A stretch of DNA of 64,000 nucleotides from Larimichthys crocea (GCF_000972845.2 NC_040028.1:14196871-14260870), one strand, 5' to 3'. Counted from the first letter of the stretch, positions 39,801-55,083 are shown. Notes: generated by a model not told the origin, from the letters alone. Numbers and translations: made by a program.

Positions 39801-42800
39801 CTAGAAGCTACCACAATACTTAGCTAATGTTTTAAACAGGGTACAGAAGATATTCTTTAAAAAAAAACGTCACATTTATTACATAACAATGAGTAATTTG
39901 TTGATCGTCAAGTAATGCAGAAATGCTTTACTTGTGTACTGATGATTTATGACATTTGTCAAAGATGTGTCATCTATTACACAACGTCACTGGTTCAATA
40001 TATTTATATATACACATATCTGAAGAGTGCACGTGACCAATAATCTTAAAAGCTGCTCAGGAGTAAATATGTAAAAATGTATACATGTCACACACAATGC
40101 TGCTGGTAAAGCAATTAAAACCTAAATTAAGAAGACAATTAAATTAAAGAAGGCAGTAAACATCTACACCCTTACATTTAATGGATCACTCCTTTGATGT
40201 GGCATTTTCCCTTATTTCTAACGCAGTGTCAGAAATTAATTTTATTTTAAGCTTCATACTCTCAGTTATGTCAAAGGTGTGATGAAACCTGAAAACGTAG
40301 AGGCTGCAGATATTATTTAATCGATGAGCAGAGCGCAATTTCAAAATATATTTGCAACATGTTTCCATTATAAACTATTACAACACAATCTAAATTAGAA
40401 GTTACTAGTAAGTTACTACTTTCACTTTGCATTAAACGTTGCATGAGCCAGCTGAAGATCAAAACACAAGCTGTGTGTTAAATAACGCCTGTGGCTGGCA
40501 TTACTAATAGATCTCAATGCAAAACACATTGTATTGACATTATTTTACTTTTACTGATAGGTCTAGCTGTGTATGCACACTGTCTTGGCCTTTCTCCACA
40601 TCATGACCTGTATATGTCAAAACTAGATCTCACTCTGTTCCAACTCACTGACTCACAGGCGTTTCTACTCAGTGTTGTTGAGCCTGTAAAAACAGTGTAT
40701 TTTCCTCCCGTGCTGCAACATGCTGCACTACGCGATATATATTTTTCAACAGAGTCTGGAAATGCCTCCATTCAAAAGGGGATAGCTTGGATTGTTTGCC
40801 ATATGCATTGAGATTATTACTGACAGCATGTCTTAGTGTGCAGCAGGACATATAAAACAAACCATTATGAAGTGAGATTAACGTGTATTACTCAAGTAAC
40901 AGTAAAACTATTTGCATAAATACCCTCTCACAAGACAGGGCTTGTGGGTAAAAATGACAATGGGAGAGGCATATTTATGTGGTTCTTGATGACTGCCTGT
41001 AAAGAAATCTATGTACACTTTTATTTGTTAAAGAAAGCTCTTGGAAAGCGAACATGGGAAATGTCCTCAAGCGACTGCACATCTGTTTGGCTTATGTCAG
41101 ACTTCCTCGCTCTTATAGATTTTATTCCTCTGCTGACTTGTACCTCTTGTAAAAAAAAAAGTGATCCCTTTTGATCTTAAACTCTCTCTTCTCTGCACAC
41201 ACATACAAAGTATGTTTGGGTCTGCATGTCTGAACTTCATAGCACTTGGATGTTGCTCATGCTGCTCCCATTTGCTTCACTTCATAATTTACTGGTAGTG
41301 GAAAAGTTTCATGTCATCACAAAATACCATGAAGAAAAAACTGTTCCATTCCGTTTTTATCAATCACAAGGGGATAACAAGAGCCAACATGCTCTCCTTC
41401 CATACTCTCTTCATTGAGAACAATGCAGACCTGGCTGTGACCCAACAGCAAGTGGCTGTGATGTAACTGACACAGATTTACCTGATTTTGTTCCACAGGG
41501 GGATCGGGGGCTTGCTGGACCGAGGGGGCCAAGAGGACAGCAGGGTGTAGGAATCAAAGGAGAAAGGGTAGGTTGTAAATTTAGCATCTAACAAAGAGAA
41601 TATACTACAAACACAGTCTGGTTTCTATAGAAAGGTTGGGAGCTAAAGATACACTGTAAAAGACTGACAACCAATATACAGATGAGGTTATGAGGTTATA
41701 CATGTCATTGATGCAGTCTGTGGAGGTTCTCAGTCATCCAGGACATCTTTCTTTAAGAAGATTAAATTTGGGGCAACTGGACTTGGTGGTAGATCTGCGA
41801 AGACGTTTCGCCTCTCGTTCAAGAGACTTCTTGGTGCCGCTATTTTGATTAAAGTGGAGATAGCCATTGTACACTCAGTATTTATCACAAAAACACATTG
41901 TATTGAGTGTATTTTCTTTCCTCATGAAACATTTGCAAAACATTTTGATACCTGATTTGTTTACATGCACGTTAGCCAGCCTGTAGTTTACTTATTCCTG
42001 TGTTTCTTGGTTTGTTACAGCTACCTGTTGATTAGTGGAATAGTGTGAAACCATTGGCATGAAATGTGTATCACGTCACCCATGTGCATGAACTGGTACT
42101 TATGTATTAAATGTTTTTAATTCCAGGGTGAATTGGGGCCTCCAGGTCTTCCAGGGCCAACTGGACCGATAGGAGTGGGCATACAGGGAGAGAAGGTTGG
42201 CAAACCTCTATGTCTTCATCTATGTTTTCATATCACACTGACATATACAGTATATACATAGAATAATATCTATGTGAACTGACAGCTCTCAAATCTTTAT
42301 TGCTGCTCAGGGAGTCGAGGGTCCAAGAGGTCCACCAGGAAGCAGAGGAATTCCAGGAGAGGGTTTACCTGGACCTAAGGTTTGTTAACACACAGACTGA
42401 TTTTATTAAAAGAATGTTTCCAACCGAGAAAGTTGTGAAAGGGGCCATTTTTTATGATTACGCTGCAGCCTGTTCACACATTATCAATAAAGGGATAAAA
42501 ACATCAAATTAATATGTAAATTCCACATAATCTTTCATCTGATACCTTTAATATAATATGGATATAACATCATTACTGTAAACATAAAATTCACAAATTG
42601 TATAATATCGAAATCTAACCGGCAACCAAACAATAAACTAAAACAACATGCCAAACAAGTCAAGTCCTCGCAGGCTTGTTACATTTTTTTATGTCTTCTT
42701 TTAGGGAGACCAAGGATTACCAGGAGAGCAGGGAGGTCCAGGAGAGAGAGGCATTGGTGAACCTGGTTCAAAGGTAAGACATTGCATGTTTTGATCCAAA

Positions 42801-44475
42801 CACGCCAGTATAGTTAAGGTCTATATTAGTGTATGGGTAGTGCCAATGTGCTGAATCCATCAAAAATCATATAATGCTATTTTACTCTTAAAGGGAGAGC
42901 CTGGAGCATCTGGTGTGAGTGGCCTGCATGGTCTCCCAGGAGAGGATGGAGCTCCAGGGCAGAAGGTAAAGTACATGATGCAAACTCCGGCCACTTGAGG
43001 CTGGCTACAGAACCAGTCAGTCTCCATGAGCCTTCTTCGCTGCTTATGAAGACTGACTTACTTCTGGACCCTGTCTCAAGTGGCCACTCAAAGTGGCTCC
43101 ACTAGGTTTTCTAATCAAGGCACGAGTGGTATTACAAGAAAATACTGGCTGAAAGTAGTAAAGTGCCCCTTTTAAAAATATGTTTTTTCCATGCCTCATC
43201 TATCATTCCTCTGTTAGGGTGAGCCTGGTTTACCTGGTTCAAGAGGCCCTGAGGGAGCACAAGGAATTGGCACTCAAGGGGAGAAGGTATGCTTTGGATT
43301 ATCTTTGTGTAGTTGACCATCTTTATGACAACAAATGCTAATCAGACGATGTGTGCTGGCATCCCTCCCAGGGTGACCAGGGTCTGAGGGGCATTCGTGG
43401 ATTACATGGGCCTCCTGGGATTGCAGGACCCTCTGGGCCAAAGGTAAGAATTAAAGGAACAAGTATTTTATTGTGGTCTGATAACTCCCTTGATGAAGTC
43501 TTACCTCGTATAATTGTAGAATACCTTGCTGTTGAAGATTTATGCCACCCTAAGAGCCAAAACAAGTCCTCTGCAGGTTTTTGGCAGCACACCTATTGTC
43601 AAAATGAAGATGAGCATGAATGATCTTAAGTCTCTTGCCAACTCTCACTTTTCAGGGTGAACGTGGAATACCAGGCAATCAGGGCATGCCAGGGCAGCCA
43701 GGACGGTCCATATCAGGTCCAAAGGTAAATAAATAAAAACGTATCATCACACTGTCTCTTAATCTTGGCACCAAGGTAAGATAAGTAGAAGGCAGCCAGA
43801 TGTATGTAATACACCAAAAAAACTAAACATGTATCCACTGTTCATCACTGTGTCTTGTCTACAGGGTGATTTAGGCCCTGCTGGTCCTCCTGGTCATATT
43901 GGGGAAACAGGCCACGGATTACCCGGTCCAAAGGTTCATAACACCAAGAACATTTATTAACCATATTGTTCTCATCAGCATGATGTTGTTGGTCTTCATC
44001 ATTGAATTTTGTGTCACCAGGGTGATCGTGGTCATCCAGGTCCATCAGGTCCAGCTGGTCCAAAAGGCGAAGGCCTCGTCGGTCCTTTGGTGTGTACCAT
44101 CAATATTTTGCACAACCAGGTAATTCTGTATATTTTGGGATTGTCTAAACTAATTTATGTACTTGTTTCAGGGTCCTCCAGGCCTGCCAGGCTTACCGGG
44201 CGAGCCGGGATCAGAAGGAATAGGAATTCCTGGTCCTAAGGTTTGTGTCATGTGTTTTTTATTTGCATTGTTATTGTTATTTGTGTTTTTATGTGTGGAA
44301 ATTGCTAATTTTATGTCGGTTTCAGGGTGACATTGGCTTTAGAGGATTGCCAGGTTTGCCCGGCCCACCTGGAGAGGGTACAAAAGGACCACCTGTAAGA
44401 AAGATCTATCATAGCTAATAACTGCACAAATCAAACCTTTGACAATATATGAGAATAGAATCATAATTTCACTAA

Positions 44476-44506
<31 letters not shown>

Positions 44507-47500
44507 TATATAAAGCAGTGGTTTGATAACTTTAAACATTTGTTTTAAGGGTAATATTGGAAGGCCCGGACCTGCTGGTTCAATTGGACCTCCAGGACAG
44601 GGTATTCAAGGCCCAAAGGTAAGTGGTCTCTTTCAAGGACTTACCAAGATCTTTATAGTCTGGATTAATTCACATTTGTACTTCTTTATTGTAAGAGTGA
44701 AGCAATATGATGTAATGGGTGCACAGTGCTGACATGTTGTACATTATAATTGTCTGACAAACTTGCTGCAGGACAATACTTAACAATAATTTATGATCTA
44801 CCGAGAGTCTTTAACGGTCCTGTATGATTCAGTAAATCTAAAATCTAATTTCAGGGTGAGCCAGGATCTCAAGGTATGACTGGGCCTAGAGGGCCTCAAG
44901 GAGATGGATTTCCAGGAGCTAAGGTGATGGATTTACAGATATCTTCTGAACATTTTTATGATATCTGATTAACTGGTCTCTGACTGATGAATTACTCTCG
45001 CCTCGTTCCAGGGTGATCGTGGATTACAGGGTGAGCGGGGCATGAAAGGTACAAAAGGAGACTTGGGAGATGCTGGAGTCCCCGGTGAAGCGGTAAGCAA
45101 AAGAGATCTTAGTCCTCACTTCCTCAAATAAATAATCAAACTGCTGATGTTTGAAGATAAGCTAAGAATCGACTTGACATTATACAACCCGGATGAATGA
45201 GATTAATCATGTAAACTAATAAAAAATGTGAGAGACTCTTTAAGTTACTCTGAGTATGATTTTCTTGGGAGTCTCTGCTAGATAGATACTGTACATCTCT
45301 CATCTCTCTCATCGCCATAATCTAATAACACGCTACAGAAACAGTGACATTGTTTTCAACTTTTCTTAAATCCCAGGGGAGACCAGGAGCGAAAGGAGAA
45401 CAAGGCCTCACGGTAAATCCATTAATTCAATTTAGGTTTGAATATTCAATAAATTATTGTGATTTTGGACTGATGTAAATGTTATATTTTTCAGAGAGAA
45501 GACATCATTAAGCTGATCAAAGAAATCTGTGGTAAGACTACAAGCTCAGTCTAGTTTATTAGTATAGCTGTTAATACATAGCTGGTATCTAAAGGGAAAG
45601 TGCATGGTCATGTATAATGTGCAATGAGATGTCTATGAAAAAATATGAAAGATGGTTTATTCTCAGATTTTGACAGCACTATTTTATATAAACTTCTGGT
45701 TTTATGGCTGCAATAATTGGCCAAATAATTATTTTGTCCACTTGGGCGCAGTGGTAAAAACTGTTATTCGTGAATATGTTAGCAAATGGTTGATGATTTA
45801 CACATCCAGCAGACATTAGCATTTAGTTGGACACTTGTCTATCTGACAAAAGAGTAAGTACTTAATTCTCCTTTTAGCTTCATTTTGGTCTCACAAACTC
45901 ATCTTGAGCTACTGAAGAGCAACTGACAAACAAAGCCACAAACTTAAAGTGTCTGCTATCTGGTGTGGTGTTCATGCACATTAGGATCCTAAGAGAACCT
46001 ACAATTTGTCTGATATTTCTGGTTTTATTAATTCTACTTGTTGTTCAGACAAGACAAGTCATGGGGTCTTAATCTTAATTTGTGCAGCTTTAAAACTATC
46101 ATTAGGTAAACAGAACAGTTGTACATGTAGTGACAGTATTTCATTGTTTTCAGGATGTGGCGTCAAGTGTAAAGAAAGGCCCATGGAACTTGTGTTCGTC
46201 ATCGACAGCTCAGAGAGTGTCGGCCCTGAGAACTTTGAAATCATCAAGGACTTTGTCACCAGATTGGTGGACCGGACCACAGTCGGACGCAACGCCACCA
46301 GAATTGGACTGGTCCTGTACAGTCTGGATGTCCATTTGGAGTTCAACTTGGTTCGCTACATGAACAAACAAGACGTCAAGCAGGCAATCAGAAAAATGCC
46401 TTACATGGGCGAGGGCACCTACACTGGCACCGCCATCAGAAAGGCGACTCAGGAGGCTTTCTTCAGCGCTCGGCCTGGAGTCAGAAAAGTAGCGATCGTC
46501 ATCACAGACGGTCAAACTGACAAACGAGAGCCTGTCAAACTTGACATAGCTGTGAGGGAAGCTCATGCTGCAAACATTGAGATGTACGCCTTGGGGATTG
46601 TCAATTCCTCCGATCCTACACAGGCCGAGTTCTTGCAAGAACTCAACCTCATTGCTTCAGATCCCGACAGTGAACACATGTACCTCATTGATGACTTCAA
46701 TACTCTAACAGGTGGTAATCACAGTCAGATGTTGTAAATATCACGCCTTCAGCGGTGTGCTCATTAAAATATATAGCTATTATAATTGCTTTCAGCTGAG
46801 AGGTGGTAAAGTGCCTAACTGATCTCCCTAATTTGTTTTTTCAGCACTGGAGTCTAAACTTGTCAGCCAGTTCTGTGAAGATGAAAATGGCGCCCTTATT
46901 TACAACCGCGTCACAAATGGACACTGGAATGGCAACAATGGGCATGGGCATGGCAACAACGGAAATAATGGGCACGGAGAGAAGACTGATGGATACAATG
47001 GCAATGGCAATAATGGTTATGTTTTTGGAAACAATGGATATTGGAACAACGGTCACAATTTCCAAGAGGAGATTGAAAATCAGAGACGCACCAACAGCCG
47101 AGGCCGCGGAGACACTTTCACGCTGCCCATCAGTGCTGATCCTCTTCCTTTTCAGGTCTTTGATGAAAACTTGTCGTATTTATGTTTACTGGTGGTACAG
47201 ACTTCTTCACAAAACTGATTTTTACATTGTCGTTTCTAGGTGGTGGAAGACGATGAAGGTGAAGATTTAGACTTACGAGTCCATGCACGGGGCAGCAGTA
47301 CTGTAGCTGTAGTAAACAAATCAACATCTTTATCACCTGTGGCAGAAGCCTCCGTGTCCAATGAAGCAGTCGTAACATCTGCATCGTCTTCTACATCTTC
47401 ATCCTCATCTGCAACATCAACACTGGGCTCAGTTTCATCTTTGAATCAGTTGCAGCCCGTGGTGAGTCCCGTCCAGCCTCAAGGTGAGTACTGCAATAAC

Positions 47501-48054
47501 CTGATCATTTACATTTAGTCATTTAACATTTATCTAAAGCGACTTACAAAAAGGGAAACAATCAAGGTACAATGCGACAAAGACATGTTAGTGCAGCAAT
47601 AAGTATTACTCGCCTAGAAAACAAGGTGGTTAAGGTTGTCACATAGTGATATGAGTATGGATTTATGATATCAGTAATAATTAGTTATAATACCTGCTGT
47701 AAAAAAGCTTATTCTCATGAAGTACATACATTTGGAAAATGTGCATCTCACACACTATTTCTTTTTCAGTGGCCGTTCCACTTGATCCCCGCTGTAACTT
47801 CAGCTTGAGCCAAGGCAGCTGCAGAAATTATAGCATCCGCTGGTATTATGACAAGCAGGCCAATGCCTGTGCGCAGTTTTGGTATGGAGGCTGTGGTGGT
47901 AATGACAACCGCTTCGAAACAGAAGATGAATGCAAGAAGACTTGTGTTTTATTCAGAACAGGTAACTTTTCTGCATTTTGAACAGCAACTGAACACATTA
48001 TTCTTTTTATTTTAAGTTTCTGAATATAATACTGTTTTGTCCCCAGCAGCGTAA
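33648..48054 (+). CDS. collagen type XXVIII alpha chain, complete
   Basis: This is a beaded-filament-type matrix collagen with the order signal peptide, von Willebrand A domain, interrupted triple helix, second vWA domain, low-complexity linker and C-terminal Kunitz domain, which together define type XXVIII collagen. The signal peptide is MLPSVTSVLLVTALTSVWAQ. Summed exons give 1,234 or 1,235 residues (human COL28A1 about 1,125). All splice sites are GT-AG and every triple-helix exon begins with a complete Gly codon. Stop is TAA at 48052-48054, reached through a NAGNAG acceptor. Fish carry both col28a1 and col28a2 paralogues; I cannot tell which this is, so no symbol is given. The product should be secreted. 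Confidence 0.93.
33992..34566 (+). other. collagen XXVIII exon: first vWA domain
   Basis: One exon encodes 191 residues. The MIDAS metal site is intact: DSSES (LLDSSESA), the Thr in GHGTYTTYA and the Asp in LLTDGIS. It probably mediates divalent-cation-dependent protein contacts in the matrix. Confidence 0.93.
36840..36890 (+). repeat. ATTT tetranucleotide microsatellite and ACCAATATAT array
   Basis: About ten ATTT units lie in a collagen intron, followed at 36951-36981 by three near-perfect 10-bp units CAATATATAC. These are simple repeats without coding role. Confidence 0.8.
37032..37110 (+). mobile_element. LINE (non-LTR retrotransposon) reverse transcriptase remnant
   Basis: The plus strand reads SCGVPQGSILGPILFSLYAL, the conserved reverse-transcriptase motif of non-LTR elements of the L2/Rex type. 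It is an isolated relic in a collagen intron without the flanking domains. The YADD catalytic segment that should follow is eroded. Confidence 0.75.
38111..38194 (+). repeat. perfect 42-bp tandem duplication in a collagen intron
   Basis: Unit starting AGAAATCACAAAAACATATC at 38111 is repeated exactly at 38153, with no mismatch. The duplication ends near a pyrimidine-rich stretch but well before the next acceptor at 38256. Confidence 0.9.
39746..41498 (+). other. long collagen intron without recognised features
   Basis: At 1.75 kb this is the longest intron within the triple-helix region. It is AT-rich, and no Gly-X-Y exon could be found in any frame. ORFs in it resemble nothing known to me. 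Confidence 0.6.
41715..41845 (+). repeat. interspersed repeat fragment, unclassified
   Basis: The segment containing GAGGTTCTCAGTCATCCAGG (41733) and GAAGACGTTTCGCCTCTCGT (about 41799) resembles a widespread teleost repeat. No target-site duplication was made out. Confidence 0.5.
42985..43110 (-). repeat. second copy of the unclassified repeat seen at 31.2 kb
   Basis: On the minus strand TTCTGTAGCCAGCCTCAAGT (around 42990-43015) matches the 31340-31375 segment with few changes. A further CTCAAGTGGCCACTC lies at 43075. The orientation is opposite to the first copy. Confidence 0.5.
44476..44505 (+). repeat. GTT trinucleotide microsatellite
   Basis: Ten perfect GTT units in a collagen intron, about 45 bases before the acceptor of the exon at 44550. 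Confidence 0.9.
46154..46711 (+). other. collagen XXVIII exon: second vWA domain
   Basis: One exon encodes 186 residues with an intact MIDAS: VIDSSESVG, the Thr in GTYTGTAI and VITDGQTD. It is joined to the helix by the 37-nt exon 45495-45531 (REDIIKLIKEIC), whose Cys probably takes part in interchain bonding. Confidence 0.92.
46845..47483 (+). other. collagen XXVIII linker: Asn/Gly/His-rich and Ser-rich low complexity
   Basis: Exon 46845-47155 contains about 45 residues almost only of Gly, Asn, His and Tyr with repeated NNGHG/GNNG units (about 46915-47065). Exon 47240-47483 contains acidic EDDEGED and then a Ser/Thr-rich tract near 47370-47440 likely to be O-glycosylated. Both are in frame between vWA2 and the Kunitz domain. 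Confidence 0.88.
47511..47600 (+). repeat. short interspersed repeat fragment with AAAGCGACTTACA motif
   Basis: The motif AAAGCGACTTACA (47536-47548) in the intron before the Kunitz exon recurs at 51553-51565 in a bbs5 intron, in the same orientation. The flanks resemble a very common teleost repeat. Confidence 0.55.
47770..48054 (+). other. collagen XXVIII Kunitz domain exon and terminal mini-exon
   Basis: Exon 47770-47961 encodes a Kunitz domain with all six cysteines (RCNFSLSQGSCRNY, FWYGGCGGNDNRF, CKKTC). The position after the second Cys is Arg (P1), followed by Asn, not the usual Ala/Gly. The last exon starts at 48047 or 48050 and adds one or two Ala codons and the TAA. Without this splice the ORF would end TGNFSAF. 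Confidence 0.88.
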
Positions 48055-48663
48055 TAAAGAAGAAGCCATCAGAGAGAGGATTTTACTTCCCTACGATCTG
48101 CTGATTTGTCATTTTAATGTGATGCATTCTGTCATCTGTGTTCAGAAAATTTCATGCACTTTTCTAACACTGTGTCCTCACACATTTTTCAGTGCTAAAA
48201 GGTCATGATCAATTGATTCAAATCCTGAAAAACTGCTGATATGCTTCAATGAATTACTGACTGATTTAATATGATTAACTTCCACAAAAACATATTACCT
48301 CAAAGAATTGCTTGGTTTGGCTGTCCTGGATTTAAAATGACAACTACAGAAATAGAAGACTAACCTGTAGATCATTCCTATACACTATTCACTGAATATA
48401 TAGTAAGACAGCAATAATAATTTGTTTACCTTGTGTAGATATGATGATGAATTCTTCTGTGTGTGTGTCCTGTTTGTCATCTATTCGGGTTATAACCGGC
48501 AGCTGTAGTAGAGAGCCATTTCTGTCTGGGTACTACTTTCAGAGGTCTACTGCGAACGTCATCTTGTGATGAAGACTGAGGCTTTCTGTAATCCATCCAT
48601 TAAAGGCCTTTCTATTTGGGCAATGTGTGTGTATCTGAATAAATGTTTTGTATGTTTTTTAAT

Positions 48664-48669
48664 AATAAA
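48664..48669 (+). other. candidate collagen polyadenylation signal
   Basis: AATAAA followed by AT-rich and then TG-rich sequence, about 610 bases after the stop. A second AATAAA overlaps the stop codon itself (48053-48058), so a very short 3' UTR is also possible. Confidence 0.45.
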
Positions 48670-49479
48670 ATATAAAATAATACAATGCATGTTGTCATTG
48701 TTTACTAGTAGTAACAGAAGATGAAAAGTCTCTGAACAATATTTTTGCCTTTTTGTTAAATCTGAAGCAATGCGACATTGCATACAAATTCATATTTTTG
48801 CGATTTAGTGCCCCTAGTTTCAGAGTGCAATTCCACATGAATATGGAAAGTTTGTTATGATTATATTATGAAAAATTAAATTAATTATTATTAAATTAAA
48901 ATAATTAACACAGCCAAACATCAAGTGAGGGCAACAACACAAGACAGATAATATTACTTAGTAGTCCCAAAGCAAAAGAAGCCCAGCATGAAGCTCTCGC
49001 CCACGACTAAAAGTCAGCCTATATTGTTATGTCCATAGAGGCTGCTGGCATTGGCCACTTCCCCAGCTCCAGTTCTGGCATGACACCAACTCCACTCCCT
49101 GTCAGTATCCCCCTGCGCTCCAGACCAGGAAACATTTTCACCATAAAATATGATTTAGATTCACTAAACTAAGTGAAATCATTGGTGGTGTGTGACTTGT
49201 GGGTGATTGTACACAGAGCACAAAGTTACATAGTTAGAAAAGTTACACAATAATGCTTGTACTATATGAATTATGTATGCCTCATTATTCTCCATCCATG
49301 TGTTTTTAACTTCTTAATTGGTTTCTGGCACACCTGCCTTTAATAAAGCTCTGATTAGGAGTCCCATTTTGGTTTAATAGTTTGCTTAATTTTGGAGCAT
49401 TCCACCCTGCAGTCATTTTTTTCTACAGTTTTATAGCACACTGGTACCTGAAGAACAGCTGTTTCATGAAGCAAATACC

Positions 49480-49855
49480 GCCCAAAAACTCATCTGTGAA
49501 ACCCATCATGGCCCTACCTGACGATATAAAGAGCTGCAGTTCCATCAGTACATTTAAAACAAAATTTAAAAGTCTGCTAAAGGATACTCATCTCTGTAGC
49601 CACTGACATTGTGGGTGTATGTTATGTGCTATTGTGTGTAACTTGTGTACTGTATTTTGTATTATGTGTCCTGTGTGTTTTTTTTGGTTGGTACTGTTTG
49701 TTATTGTGCTGTAATATGTTTTAATTGTGTCTGCCGTAGGGACTGCGGATGAAAAGCAGATGAAAAGCAGCTCTGGTGCAGTACATCAAATGTAATCATT
49801 TATGTTTAATACTGTACATGGCCCCATTAAATAAATGAATGAAATGAAATGAACC
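49480..49855 (+). mobile_element. LINE 3'-end relic
   Basis: The plus-strand ORF ends LPDDIKSCSSISTFKTKFKS, resembling the end of ORF2 of L2/Rex-type retrotransposons. It is followed by a TG/GT-rich stretch, GGGACTGCGGATGAAAAGCA (49739), CATGGCCCCATTAAATAAAT and a short (AATGA) tail, the usual 3' end. The 5' part is lost. Confidence 0.6.
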
Positions 49856-50099
49856 AAAAACAAACACACCGCACAAACTTTTAAAAGTTGGCCAAAAAAA
49901 ATCAGCTAGATATAGATTACTATATAGTAATTTTTTGTGTAATTTTTTATCTTTCTATATAAGAAAGATAAAAAACTTTTTACTACATTTACCACATTAT
50001 TACTATATTTTTTTTATTTGTTACTAGACCAAAAACACCAAGACAAATTCTTCGTTTGTGAAAACCTACTTGGCAATAAACCTGTTTCTGATCAATTTA

Positions 50100-50100
<1 letters not shown>

Positions 50101-50176
<76 letters not shown>
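50101..50176 (+). repeat. TAGA tetranucleotide microsatellite, 19 units
   Basis: A perfect (TAGA)19 array followed by a few TTGA units, ending about 160 bases before the bbs5 start codon and 47 bases before its X-box. Likely polymorphic. Confidence 0.95.
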
Positions 50177-50177
<1 letters not shown>

Positions 50178-50222
50178 TGATTGATTGATCTGAAACCATA
50201 GTGTCCCTTTGGCTTGCCGTCC

Positions 50223-50236
50223 GTTGCCATGGTGAT
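50223..50236 (-). promoter_or_regulatory. RFX X-box in the bbs5 promoter
   Basis: On the minus strand ATCACCATGGCAAC matches the X-box consensus RYYNYYATRRNRAC at all 14 positions. It lies 104-117 bases before the bbs5 start codon. BBS genes are established RFX/DAF-19 targets, and BBS5 itself was found partly through its X-box in nematodes. Confidence 0.75.
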
Positions 50237-50339
50237 TAAGACGCTCTCTCTCGGATTAGCCCGCTGGCTAACCAACCTGAGCTAAGTCGCTTGTAAACGT
50301 CGCTGAACAAACCTCGGGGGGGAGTGACAACCTGCGGTC

Positions 50340-54910
<4,571 letters not shown>

Positions 54911-55077
54911 AGTGAAACATGTATATAGATATTGTGATCATAAAGACAACAGTATATTTATTTATAGGTGAGGTTAAAAGTTGTACAGTTTATGCGTAGA
55001 TACTTTTATCATGAGCGATCTGTTCTGGGGATATTTTGTATAAAACATTTTTCTCATAGTGAATCAGTGTTCAAATT

Positions 55078-55083
55078 AATAAA
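55078..55083 (+). other. bbs5 polyadenylation signal
   Basis: AATAAA 168 bases after the bbs5 stop codon, followed by an AT/T-rich stretch. The next gene starts about 690 bases further on. Confidence 0.6.

Larger units (their letters stand above)
35357..45412 (+). other. collagen XXVIII triple-helix exons (25 exons, 27-81 nt of Gly-X-Y)
   Basis: Exons start at 35357 (with a Cys-rich lead CPLAQRCSCEK), 36428, 37448, 37579, 37694, 37863, 38257, 39264, 39425, 39677, 41499, 42127, 42311, 42705, 42894, 43218, 43372, 43656, 43865, 44021, 44172, 44326, 44550, 44855, 45012 and 45377. The early ones are 27, 45 or 54 nt, the fibrillar-like sizes. From 39264 on, fifteen are exactly 69 nt, each coding seven Gly-X-Y triplets plus one short Gly-X step in the same position. 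Two are 72 nt (42894, 43372) and perfect, one is 81 nt. The short lead exon 35200-35220 (TGLADEG) links vWA1 to the helix. Confidence 0.92.
48055..50339. other. collagen 3' flank and bbs5 upstream region
   Basis: This holds the presumed 3' UTR, AT-rich DNA, a LINE 3'-end relic (49480-49855), a TAGA microsatellite and the bbs5 promoter. No further gene was recognised. Confidence 0.6.

Noticed and set aside
43845..44063. Minus-strand Asp/His-rich ORF (MDQLDLMDLDDHDHPGDT)
   Set aside because: It is the antisense shadow of collagen Gly-Pro exons, whose repetitive codons give long open complementary frames.
46210..46638. 142-residue minus-strand ORF in the second vWA exon
   Set aside because: It is fully antisense to the vWA coding exon, without start context or homology.
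46841..47270. 155-residue Met-rich plus-strand ORF over the Asn/Gly region
   Set aside because: It is an alternative frame of the repetitive AATGGC-type codons; the vWA2-linker frame joins both neighbouring exons in phase.
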